Below are positions 35,737-45,819 of a stretch of 64,000 nt of DNA, piece after piece. The position numbers and the translations under genes were made by a program. The stretch lies in NCBI GenBank assembly GCA_903813345.2, contig CAIIXF020000005.1:18913375-18977374 (forward strand), written 5' to 3'. The number at the start of each line of letters is the position of its first letter. Positions within the stretch are counted from its first letter, which is position 1. The notes beneath the pieces were generated by a model. It was given only the letters and a program-made list of their open reading frames with translations. It searched no databases and was not told the origin of the DNA. Origin of the DNA: Owenia fusiformis (Eukaryota; Annelida; Polychaeta; Sabellida; Oweniidae).

Positions 35737-37724
35737 ATGTCAGACTTAATAAAGGCAGGAACACCTGTGTCAGCTGGCAGACAGGTAGGTTCATGACTAG
35801 TATATACTGTACTATGTAACGAGACACAAATATTGGATGTGATAAACTAGTGCCTGGGACCTGGGTTCTCGTTTCTCACTAGGTTTTTAGAACCTGGAGC
35901 AGCTCCATTCTCTCTCGTGTACAGTTGAATGAACCTGAATGCGCCATTCTCTAGCCATGAATTGCACCAGGTTGTAATTTTTATGAATTGCCAACCCCTC
36001 AAAACATAAGATCAAGTATTAAATTACCATACACAGTTGTTTCATTAGCAGCAGGCAACAGGTGATTTTCACCAGTTGTTTTCACAAAATTGCCGATCGT
36101 TTTTAGGGACTTTTCATTTTTTCCATGTTAAATTTATGATTTCTATCAATTTTGCCTGTTGTTTTTATGTATTCAGCCTGTTGTGAGAAATTCTAGTGAG
36201 ACCCCTGATACAGATCCTTATTGTCTTAAGTCAGAAATTTTTATATGATCATTGAAGAATATATTTTCTGCTGAGAACCTTGAGTGCACACATAATCATT
36301 TCAGTGGGGAGTCATGACCCCATTATGAAAACAAACTTACAAATAGAATAATACAAGTAAAAAATAAAACTGAATGGTCAAAAACAAACTTCTGTCTTTT
36401 CTTTAAATGTTTAATGGTATGAACAAGAAATTTCCAACAATATTGACATGACCTTTAATGTATTGTGATATCTTTCCAGATGAGTGCCAGCCTGCGTGAG
36501 AGACTAAAACGAACAAGTCGATACTTCAAGTCACCCTCAAATGTAATTTCACCAGCATGCAACAGTTCAAATGTCTCAAGATGCAGTGATCGATCCATAG
36601 AGCCTGCACTTGGAGTCCCAACCTCAAAATGTAACACTACAAATACTACAAAGGGAGATATAGCACCTGTAGAACATAGCCCATATGGTACAAAGAGGGC
36701 ACGGAAAAGCCCAAGAGTGAACAAAACATTGAGTTTTGATACATGTAATAGTGAACAGAAAACAAAACAGGATATTCCTAATACTGAATTAACATCTAAT
36801 AAAAATGCAGTAATTCAGGTTACTAAAGACATAATCAATGAACAAGCTAACACAAATAAAGTGCCAGGTCAGAAAGCTAGATCTAATTTAAATCAAGAAC
36901 ATTCACCTATTTATAGTGCAGAGTCTAGACTTAATTGTGATAAAACTAGTGATATCAAAGATGTGATACAACTGAGGAAGCAGAAGGCTGAAATACAAAC
37001 AAGAATCAAGGAAAAGGAAGAAAAATTGAGAAAACTGCAAATGGTGAAAATGTACAGGTCCAAGGTTAGCATGCAGTTATGCCTATTTGTCTTTCGTTAT
37101 CTACTGTAGATAAACTTAATTTGGCTCCCATTTTAATTTGATGGATTGGCGTATTCAGAAAATCCGCCAAATTAAAAATCTCAAATTTCAGTTTGGAATT
37201 TTTGTCAAATGCACTTAAACTCCAGGGGCCCCATCCTGTCAACATGTCATCAATTCTACATTATTCCAAAAGAAATACAGAAAATATCTTAAACACCTGT
37301 CCTAATGACATAAACATCAACAAAAATTAAACTTCAGTCCTGAATCCACCAAATTAAATAGCCACCAATATTTGAAATTGAGCAAATCCATCAAATTAAG
37401 TAGCGTCAAAATAAGTGTATCTACAGTATTCTAAAACTGTGAGAGCATCTGTACATCTTTGTACACATGTTGTATTCAACATCATCTGTCATGATGAATA
37501 AAAATCACCAAAAGATAACATTCCATCAATATGTATTCCAGAATGACTTGACACATATGCAGGGATTGGTTGATAAATGGAAGACCGTTTCCCAGGATGC
37601 TCTTCTGGAGCTACACACCATGGCAACTGAACCAAAACCTTCACTTACCAACATTGTGGACCACTTTAACCTTGATCATGAGACTGTTGGCTATGACAAA
37701 GAAGAGGAAAGTTTTGACAGCTGA
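35737..37724 (+). CDS. SFR1: SWI5-dependent recombination repair protein 1 homologue (SFR1/MEIR5), 3 exons
   Basis: SFR1 pairs with SWI5 to stabilise RAD51 filaments in homologous recombination. Exons: 35737-35784 (16 codons), 36480-37064 (195 codons), 37542-37724 (60 codons plus stop). All introns are phase 0 with GT-AG ends; total 271 residues. Residues 17-33 contain the ASLRERLKRTSRYFKSP-type N-terminal motif. A long Ser/Lys-rich low-complexity middle follows, then a coiled coil (IQLRKQKAEIQTRIKEKEEK, about 180-200), MVKMYRSKNDL and the conserved end (VDKWKTVSQDALLEL...IVDHFNLD...YDKEEESFD), which closely follows vertebrate SFR1. The first 16-residue exon is supported only by its ATG and splice fit; translation could also start at the exon-2 methionine (36480). 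Intron 2 contains a 323-bp MITE. Confidence 0.9.
37104..37426. mobile_element. 323-bp TA-flanked MITE in SFR1 intron 2
   Basis: Terminal inverted repeats CTGTAGATAAACTTAATTTG and (reverse complement of right) CTGTAGATACACTTATTTTG, flanked by TA. Internal copies of ATCCGCCAAATTAA-like sequence also pair. Confidence 0.75.
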
Positions 37725-38029
37725 CTTAAGCATGTTATTGGGATTCAAATAGAACCTGTTTTTTACAGAACCTAATTTTCAACAAAATGTGCCAGAAGTG
37801 ACTAAAAATGCAACTTCAAATTATCAATGAACTATGTGTATATTACTTCATGGTGAGGCTTATTAGAATAGTGGATGATATGTGGCATGAACCTGATATC
37901 TGCTAGTACCTTAAAGTCTGAAATGTGCCAAAGCTCAGTGACAGGCCCATGGACCTTGGGTGTATTGCAGTTACCACTCAGGCCTGTCAACTTGGAAACA
38001 CCTAACATGAGTGAGTGTTACAAATGATG

Positions 38030-38140
38030 AACACCTTTCTTCAAATTGTGGACACCTTCGTCCAAATCTGAACACCTTGGCCCACAGTTTGAACACCTTG
38101 GTTCAAATTTTATTGCATATAACCAAATTTTGGACACCTC
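38030..38140. repeat. GAACACCTT-type short tandem repeat
   Basis: GAACACCTT or GGACACCTT followed by GTCCAAAT-like sequence recurs about five times at roughly 20-25 bp spacing. Confidence 0.6.
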
Positions 38141-38543
38141 AAATTTTTGGAAGTTTTTCTACAGAAATTTTTTTGCTTGACAATAATCACGTATTAAATG
38201 TGTATTTCTGTGACACTCTGTCACCCAAAAAAACTGCCATGACTTCAAATTTTCCAGCAAATGCGTGGCAAATATGCAAATTGCGGGACAGTTGGATGGG
38301 CTGAGTTACCTTCCTGGAAACTCTTCCTTAAGTAAATTGTATACATTAATTTAGACCAATCAATGCTCAAACCAAATATATTTGCAAATTTATCAGGATG
38401 AACTGATACAAAATTCCCTTGCATCAACTTTTTGTAACCCCTCTTCTAATATAGTATATACCGTCAGGAAGGGAAGCATATCTGCATATAGGATGGGGTG
38501 TCCAAAGATTTAATGCCAACAATATGGTACATCTAGACCCAAA

Positions 38544-38907
38544 GGAGGAGGGAAAGTATCGCAACAAACTTCAGACAGTCATATGTTGGATTTTGACTAT
38601 TTTCTGAGGATTTTAACAGATGCATATGTTAATTCCTTGTTAATTCCTTAAAGATATCCATTATGGGTGACCAAATTAGCTGAAAGCAATTGATCGCATG
38701 AGTTTTCCCTATGGGAGAATAACATGGGGAATATTGTTTGATGCAAGAAAAATAAATCAGGGATGGAAGGGGTTGATAATCAGGAAAACACTTCCCTGTC
38801 TCAAAGTCGAAATTATTTTATCATCTCTATGAGTGCTTTAAATCCTCAGAAAATAGCCAAAATCCATGTGACTGTCCGAAATTTGTTGCGATACTTCCCC
38901 TCCTCCT
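38544..38907. mobile_element. Inverted-repeat element, arms about 70 bp
   Basis: GGAGGAGGGAAAGTATCGCA through TTTCTGAGGATTTTA (to 38615) is matched in reverse complement at 38838-38907. The loop between them is non-coding. No target duplication is evident. Confidence 0.7.
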
Positions 38908-39109
38908 TTATTAGATTGCTAAATTATCATGATTTCCAAAATGTCATATGGGTGCGGAATCTGGTTACTTCAATAATAATTGCTGAATTGGGAGCCCCAT
39001 AATGGTAAAATCATATTTGAAGTGGAAATCATCTCTCATGCTGTACAGGATTTTAGAATTTTGAAGCATCGAGCACTGTTAAAACCTGCTTAAAATAAAT
39101 TATGTGGTA

Positions 39110-39460
39110 CAGGGTGTTAAAAAATGCAACCAAAATAAATAGCTATATCTTGGAAAATATTAATTCAATTATGTTCATTTTTTCAGGAAAGAAAAAAGAT
39201 ACTGTGTATGTATAGCTCCTGTAGTTGGTTAGTTATAAAACATGATACCTTGGCAGTAACCTCGGACTGCATTTTTCGTATCTTTCTAATACTAATGTCT
39301 TTTGAGCAGGTGTCCAAGGCATCATGTTTTACAACTAAATAACAACAGGAGCTATACATACACAGTCTCATCTTTCTTTCCTGAAAAAATGAACACAATT
39401 GGATAAGTATTTTTCAAGACATAGCAATTTCTTTGGGTTGTACTTCTTTTGAACACCCTG
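39110..39460. mobile_element. 351-bp TA-flanked MITE
   Basis: CAGGGTGTTAAAAAATGCAA and a right end ...GAACACCCTG, flanked by TA. Long inner arms also pair (GTATGTATAGCTCCTG and CAGGAGCTATACATAC). Same terminal motif as the mariner-like element at 27653. Confidence 0.78.
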
Positions 39461-39978
39461 TATTTTCAATAAATATTTAATTGACATATCCTGTACATAC
39501 AAGAGCTTTAAGAAAGTCCTCTTGAAAGTTACTCATGATATAGACTATATAAGTTAAATATTTGTTCTAGCTGAAGCATCAAAGAAGCTGTAACTATTTG
39601 AAGATAATGTAGTGTTATTTAACATTCAGATCATTTACTCTTTCTAATTCATGCGTGGATCCATTGGTGAATGGATGGTGAATGCCATTTGGAACAGAGT
39701 TACAGAGTGGTTAACTGCAACAAAAATGCAAGATTGCGTTTATTATTATATTCTCAGCAATTCTATATAAAACAGAAACATTTTCTGACTGTTGAAATAT
39801 ATGATGATTTATATTCATTATATCAGCTGTAAATAATTATTGCAATCATTTTGTTGTCACTAATTAGTACAGTAATTATACATGTATTTTGTTTTGTTAT
39901 TCGTTAAATATACATTTATAACACAAACAATATTTGAAGTTTTGATTAATTGAATTTGTAGTGTGTAATGAAATAGAG

Positions 39979-40120
39979 TAAAACCTGTCTTGTGAATACC
40001 TCTCTCTAGTGAACACCTTTGTCTAATGAACACCTCTTCTCAGCACATACTGAATTCTGTAGGGAAAGCCCAATGAACACATTTTATTGCTCCATAGGTG
40101 TTCAATGTACACAGGGTTTA
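39979..40120. mobile_element. 142-bp inverted-repeat element
   Basis: TAAAACCTGTCTTGTGAATACCT at the left pairs with AGGTGTTCAATGTACACAGGGTTTA at the right. Several GAACACCT motifs lie inside. Confidence 0.55.
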
Positions 40121-40752
40121 CAATATTGGAAAAACAGTACTGGTATAATGCATGAAGATCAATGAAATTGTCAAACAATTTACACTATCCCTTCTGTCCT
40201 AATTCCCTTTAAACAAAAGAGATTTCATTCTACATGTATATTCAAAAAATTCACAGATACAATAAGCTTACAAGAAGCACAAATAGACCTTCACTATTTC
40301 ACAAGTTGCAAATATAATATGCAGTGCTCTTGTTGCTTATATTAGAAATACCTTAGACAAGTCTTGAAGGCACGTGATGATTTTTCTTAATGTGCATGAT
40401 CTATTTGATTTGATTATTTGAGTTCTCGTGTAATCTTCTTCTGTGATTAGCCGTTAGATCTTTGGGGAATTGAACCTTTCAAAAAAAATATAGCTGTCTA
40501 TGGTTGCTTCAACAGTTAATATGAAAGAAAAACCCTGGGTCTGGTTGCTGTAAAAGATGAACGAAATGAATTTTGAGAATGGCGCACTGTGTCTGTGTGT
40601 TGTGATGCTATTCTCAATCATTGTTGACTCAAAAAATGCTTTGACAAAAGAATACGTAAATTGGGTCAAGTTGTACCAGACAATATATTCTAAATGCAGA
40701 GATAAAAAGGCAAGGTCCCCTCAGATCTATAGGTCACATCTTTATAGCATTT

Positions 40753-40758
40753 TTTATT
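40753..40758 (-). terminator. Polyadenylation signal AATAAA for the FAD oxidoreductase
   Basis: AATAAA on the minus strand, about 70 bases beyond the stop codon of the gene at 40829-41995. Confidence 0.5.
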
Positions 40759-40828
40759 GATCATTCAGTCTGTGCATGCAAATCTACTCTAACCAAAGTG
40801 TTATCCATAGCAATACATTATGCCATAG

Positions 40829-41995
40829 CTAGTCCATAGCGGGATCAAATGATGATAAATCAATTGAGGATTTCCCATCTACAATGAGTTCAGCCATAGC
40901 AGCACCAGTTGCTGGAGCATTCAATATTCCCCAACAGCTATGACCTGCTGCGATGTATGCTCCCTTTACTTTAGGTAGTTTACCAATACAAGGTGCTCCA
41001 AATGGTGATATCGGAAGATAACATGCTTGCATTTCTTTCAATGGAGCATCATTTAGTGCAGTAGATAATCCATTTGCTATTTCTTTAAGTTTCTTGCATG
41101 ATTCTTCTATGGGTTTGACCAGATTCGGATCATCTGGTACAGGAGTTGGATCGGACATACCACAAATGTAGACTTCCCCATCAGGACGGGGATAAACCTC
41201 AGGCTCGTACTGCTCTCCTGTGTGACGTGCATATTCCAGGAATAGTGCATGGGGAGAAATTGGGACTTTGGGAGTCATTGTAATACTATGAACTTTCTGT
41301 CCAGTGATTTTAGGTACCCCAAGGCCCCATTCAGATGCCATTCCTGACCATGGGCCCATTGCTATGACAACCACATCAGTTGGAATAACTGTATCATCTA
41401 CTTTAACACCGATGACTTTTGACTTGTCAGCTGATAATTCGATACCGTTAACAGTTCCAATTTTTACTTGGGCTCCTTTCACACAGGCTGCATCCATGAA
41501 TGCTTTGGATAATTTACCTGGATGCACTTGGGCAGTTGTTTCTGTACTCCCAAGACTTGAACATCGATGCACTTTCCCGTCTACCCAGCTTGGGACATTA
41601 GCGAGTCCTTGTTTTGTACGTGGGGTCTCCCTGTCACTTGCTTCCATTGAAAGTGTGTCCATTTTACGAAAATCAGTTCCTTGCAATGTCTCGCCAAGTT
41701 TTACATGCATTTGAAAACTCTTTCTTGAAAGCTCTTGTATGGGGCCATTATCATTCCAATCATATGCCAAAAATCCTCCTGCTTTTCCAGATGCTGCACA
41801 CGCTATTTCGCATCGTTCGACGACAGTGGCGGGAACACCTTTCTCTGCAAGATGATACGCAATAGATGTCCCTATCACACCCCCTCCACATATCACAACT
41901 GTCTGACCTGGTGAAACAATGTCAGTGCTTTTTTCCGAGGCCTTTCTTTGTGGACTGACATTTTTAAAATCTATGCCAGTTTTTGTAGATGCCAT
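40829..41995 (-). CDS. FAD-dependent oxidoreductase (DAO superfamily), intronless, 388 aa
   Basis: Member of the D-amino-acid-oxidase/glycine-oxidase fold, probably oxidising an amine or amino-acid-like substrate with FAD; the substrate cannot be told. An N-terminal Rossmann motif, VVICGGGVIGTSIAYHLAEK (33-52), ends in the ribose-binding acidic residue of VVER (58-61), followed by SGKAGGF (69-75). The C-terminal FAD block YIAAGHSCWGILNAPATG (about 347-364) closely resembles the TDA3-type proteins of fungi and plants. Length is normal and complete. The whole frame lies in one exon, unlike its neighbours NCAPH and the MMP. A hydrophilic leader of about 30 residues precedes the domain and is not an obvious targeting signal. 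AATAAA follows at 40753. Confidence 0.9.
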   Translation of the reverse strand: MASTKTGIDFKNVSPQRKASEKSTDIVSPGQTVVICGGGVIGTSIAYHLAEKGVPATVVERCEIACAASGKAGGFLAYDWNDNGPIQELSRKSFQMHVKLGETLQGTDFRKMDTLSMEASDRETPRTKQGLANVPSWVDGKVHRCSSLGSTETTAQVHPGKLSKAFMDAACVKGAQVKIGTVNGIELSADKSKVIGVKVDDTVIPTDVVVIAMGPWSGMASEWGLGVPKITGQKVHSITMTPKVPISPHALFLEYARHTGEQYEPEVYPRPDGEVYICGMSDPTPVPDDPNLVKPIEESCKKLKEIANGLSTALNDAPLKEMQACYLPISPFGAPCIGKLPKVKGAYIAAGHSCWGILNAPATGAAMAELIVDGKSSIDLSSFDPAMD

Positions 41996-42854
41996 TTTCA
42001 GAATTATATTTTCTCAGTCATTCAGTTCCCTTCAATATTTTTAGCCGTGTATGTATTTCTTCAACAGAATAAGTGCAAATACTTCTGAGTCTTCTGTTAT
42101 TCGTGCACTTCATACATCAATACTATAATATATCATGATAAGGAGACTTGTATAGACTTGTTTATCAGGTTATCACAACTTATTTGCTGATATGTGCAAC
42201 AAAACATGTTTGCAATTTTAATTTTACTATTTCGTTTCATTCCTCTAAGTTTGACATTTAGATTAAAATCTTTGGGCGATAATACAGTAAAATATTTAAT
42301 TTCGTCTAATAAATCCAATTTATTGTGTTTTATTATGGTCGTATACCTCCGATTGTTATTTCGAAGACTACATAACGCATCGGAGTAGACAAAATATCAT
42401 ATTTCAGTGGCGTAAGTGTAGCACTGAACTGTTGATCCGAGAGGTTGCCAAGGTAAATATTTTAATTTTTTTAGAAGAAATCAATTTCAATTTGAATTTG
42501 ATTCAGATTGAATAGAATCTCTTATTTTTCTCTTTTCGATCTATTCAAGTTTCAAAAAGGCCTCTACCAGAAGGAAATCTTCAAGTCTATTTTGCTATAT
42601 ACCACTCCTTTTATAGTTCTTATCACAGAGTGTTGGGAGTGTGGAATACCTGTGGTTCTTATGTTTATTGAAAATGCATAGTGCATTCCACTGGTGGATC
42701 CAGAAGCTAAAAAGGGGGAGCACAGTACATTTCAAGTCCAAACATTTTGGCTCACTTTTGAAAATTTGAGGCCAATTTTGGATAATTTGTCCCAAAATTT
42801 AAAAATAAGTTCCAAAAGACAAAGTAATAATCACCAAAAACATTTTTGGGCGCA

Positions 42855-43212
42855 GAAATTTTCTCATGCTATCTATTGCAAGACTTACGCCTGGCACAAC
42901 CGTCACCATGTTATTAGTGTTTTGAAGTTTTGCAAGGATCCTGCCATGACCATGGTAGTGTAATCGTGAAAGCCTGGTATGACAGCCCTTGCAATATAAT
43001 ATAGCATTGTCACAGTCATATCAGGCTTTAACATTATCACGGTCATGACAGGCCTTGCAATATAATATAGCATTGTCACAGTTATACTTGGCTTTCACAA
43101 TAACTCTTCCAATGTCATGGCAGGATCCTTGCTCAACTTAAAAACACTTAATAACATGGTGATGGTTGTGCCAGGCATAAGTCTTGCAACAGATAGGGTC
43201 TCGAAATTTTTG
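42855..43212. mobile_element. Foldback element with internal direct repeat
   Basis: Left arm (TTGCAAGACTTACGCCTGGC, then ACCATGTTATTA and GCAAGGATCCTGCCATGAC) and right arm are inverted repeats of about 100 bp. In the loop, TTGCAATATAATATAGCATT is directly repeated (near 42989 and 43055). Confidence 0.75.
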
Positions 43213-43776
43213 GGACCATAGAAAAAATTTCTGAGGCAATCCTAGGGTGGGGGCCAGGCCCCATTGGCCCTCAACTGGATCTGCCAGTGCATTCTTCACA
43301 GTGAGCAGTATTTTGGAAATATTTCTAAGTAAAAAAATACATGTTGTATGATACACTATATGTACAGAAGTCAGTTGGGTTGTGTGCCAACTTCTAAAGA
43401 ATCAGCAATCAAAAAACCATAGAAGTCAAAATGTTTGTATATCTTGGATTGCTTGTTGTCATGTTGTCATTACTTTCTACAATCAGAAGACAGATTTCTT
43501 TGACAACTGGTTTGTAAAAAATAAGGAAATGATATGATTCTCACTGTTAATCTAAGTAACTAGATGTAACATTACTAAAAAAAACTAGGTTACATTGTAA
43601 AACTCAGTCAAACACCACAGGCAGTATTCTCAGGTAAGAAAAGTAAATCAAAAAACTAGATATGCAGTGAGTAAATCACATCATTTCCTTATTTATTACA
43701 ATCAAAGCAGTAAAAATCATGGTTCTGATTTTTGCCTTCTTGGCTACTTTATACAGATATCAACAAATTGGGCCAA

Positions 43777-44281
43777 CTGAGTCACATTGGAATAGCCTGA
43801 CAATGGTCAGATATTGTTGTCACAAATGGCGGACATAGCCGTCGTTTCAATTAGATTTTCATGAACTGTATGTTTAATAGAGCACCTAGACTAAATTCCT
43901 TTGGAACAACAATCAATCAAAGTGTCTTTATACTCATTGTACAGTTAATAATGTTCTACCATCGAAATAAAGTCTTTAATTTAACCAATCAAAATAAAAT
44001 AGAGGACAACGGACACTGTATTACCATATGCCGTTGTCTTTGTAAATTATTTCAAATTCAGATTCCATTGTCGAAGATGCTATATTGTGGTCATTTTGAT
44101 TGAAATTGGGATTTCATATGATATATCATCATAAGAGCTTAATACATGCACAGAATTAGCAACGATAAAGTCCCATAAAATGATTACCAAGTGATTGAAG
44201 AGTTGAAGCAACGGTTATGTCCGCCATTTGTGACAACAGTATCTCACTTTACCGTTGTCAGACTATTCTGGTGTGTGAGTA
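43777..44281. mobile_element. 505-bp inverted-repeat element
   Basis: GTTGTCACAAATGGCGGACATA at 43817-43840 is matched in reverse complement near 44215-44240, with further pairing outward (GAATAGCCTGAC / GTCAGACTATTC). Arms are about 85 bp. Non-coding loop. Confidence 0.78.
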
Positions 44282-44586
44282 CTATAAATGAAAATCATTT
44301 AAGATAATATTCAAAAAAATATATGAGAAGTTTTCAGGGATGTTTCAACAGGAGTTTAGAATGGATGTGATTCTGTTCACTCTGTCTTGTTCTTCAGTTG
44401 ATTTAATTTTGAAAGCTAGAAAACAAAATTCCAATTGGGAATTCAACATGGTGTAAGCAAAAATCAAAAATATGCAAATCAGGGAGTAAGTATGTTTATT
44501 GCAGTTTAACTTTATATGCATAAAGGTATGCAGGGAAATTGATGCAAGTCTGATTTTTCCATTCAAAATTCGATTTCAATCTGTAG

Positions 44587-45455
44587 GTTCAAGTGAGGTG
44601 TGGTATAGATGCAGGGGTGACAGTATGCATCAACAGACCTCACTGGCACGGCCAGTTGCCAAGCCGACCTTTAGTGGATCTGCAGGAGAACCAGATGAAA
44701 AGGTACAGTTGATATATTAATCATATAGACCATCAATTCAGTATTCCTTCCAAATGTAGGTCATTTGAGCATGTTGGGATGTTTTTAGAAAATTTCATCT
44801 AAATTGGGAAAATTTAGGAAAATATTACCTAATACTACCTATATGTTTTACTTTGAATGTTTGAAACAAGGATATGCTGCTTTGAATAACATATAATTGT
44901 ATTGTCTCCATATAATGTTATACATCTGATCATGATGTAAAATTTTGTATTTTTATGTTTCTAGGTGACCCTGACATCACTCAACCAAGAAACAGTGAGT
45001 ATCTTTTATAATAATAAACACATCAGCTTATAAATCGTTCTTTGATTTTATCTTATTAAGATCATGGCCTTACCCATTGACAGGTATCAATATTTACATT
45101 TTACCTAAATGTGATGATGACAAACAGATGAATGCATTGCGTTAAAGCCCAATGGCATGATGATCTATGAAACTCAATGTGATTGATATAAATTATATCA
45201 ATCCCTTTTTATATCCAAAAATCTAAATGCTGTCTTGTTCAGTCTTGCTTTAATTCCTTGCAACCTCCCCCCCCCTCCCCCCCCCCTCTTTCTACACACC
45301 TCACCTCAATAATGATAAAGTTAATGAGAAAGGGGGGGGGGGCTCCAGAGACTTTTGATGCAAGAACATATCAGTTTCAATCCTTCTCCAGGTTGACGTG
45401 AAACAGCCCAATGGATCAGTGAGCCAGGAGAAAGATGCTGTACAAATAGAAAAAG
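44587..45455 (+). CDS. Three exons of an unidentified gene (partial)
   Basis: Exons 44587-44702, 44965-44994 (only 30 bp) and 45392-45455 are each bounded by good AG and GT signals. They read in one frame with compatible phases: an ATG at 44625 gives 26 codons, then 10, then 21 plus one base. The product starts MHQQTSLARPVAKPTFSGSA and continues GEPDEK-VTLTSLNQET-VDVKQPNGSVSQEKDAVQIEK, a hydrophilic, probably disordered N-terminus. A short upstream ATG (MQG) precedes it. The next exon was not found; the phase-1 donor (AAAAAG|GTAATT) implies more sequence, perhaps beyond the antisense MMP gene. A 5' UTR exon near 42400-42452 is possible. The family is unknown to me. Confidence 0.5.
45262..45352. 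repeat. C-run and facing G-run (hairpin-prone)
   Basis: Two C-tracts near 45267-45289 are followed about 45 bases later by a G-tract of about 12 (near 45333-45344). Together they could form a long C:G hairpin or a G-quadruplex. It lies in an intron of the unidentified plus-strand gene. Confidence 0.7.
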
Positions 45456-45819
45456 GTAATTATAAGGTAGTTTTGATAATTTATTGAATCAAATAACATT
45501 TTGTTAAAGATGTGAGTGTAGATTCATATATTTACAGAGTCTAAATGAACACCTTTCTCAAGTGAGTACTTTTCGCCTTGCTTACAAAACCCTTGCTATA
45601 TTGAACATTTCTTACATACAGTATGATGAATGTCAGTGACAATCATGCAGTTTTAAAAGCATATATACATGTATAATTGCAGCTTGCTTATTTAATTCAG
45701 TTCTTAATCTTAGCAGTTTCTGAATATTTGTTTAATTCTGAAACAAATATCATCCAGGTTAGAGTAGGTCCTCCAAATGTATAATGCTCTGTCCTTTAGT
45801 TTCAAATGTTCATGAATGC

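Noticed and set aside
40557-40760. 67-codon plus-strand frame with a signal-peptide-like start
   Set aside because: The hydrophobic start is suggestive, but there is no convincing donor or downstream exon and no recognisable mature domain.
41304-41865. Plus-strand frames antisense to the FAD oxidoreductase
   Set aside because: Shadows of the real minus-strand gene; no domain resemblance.
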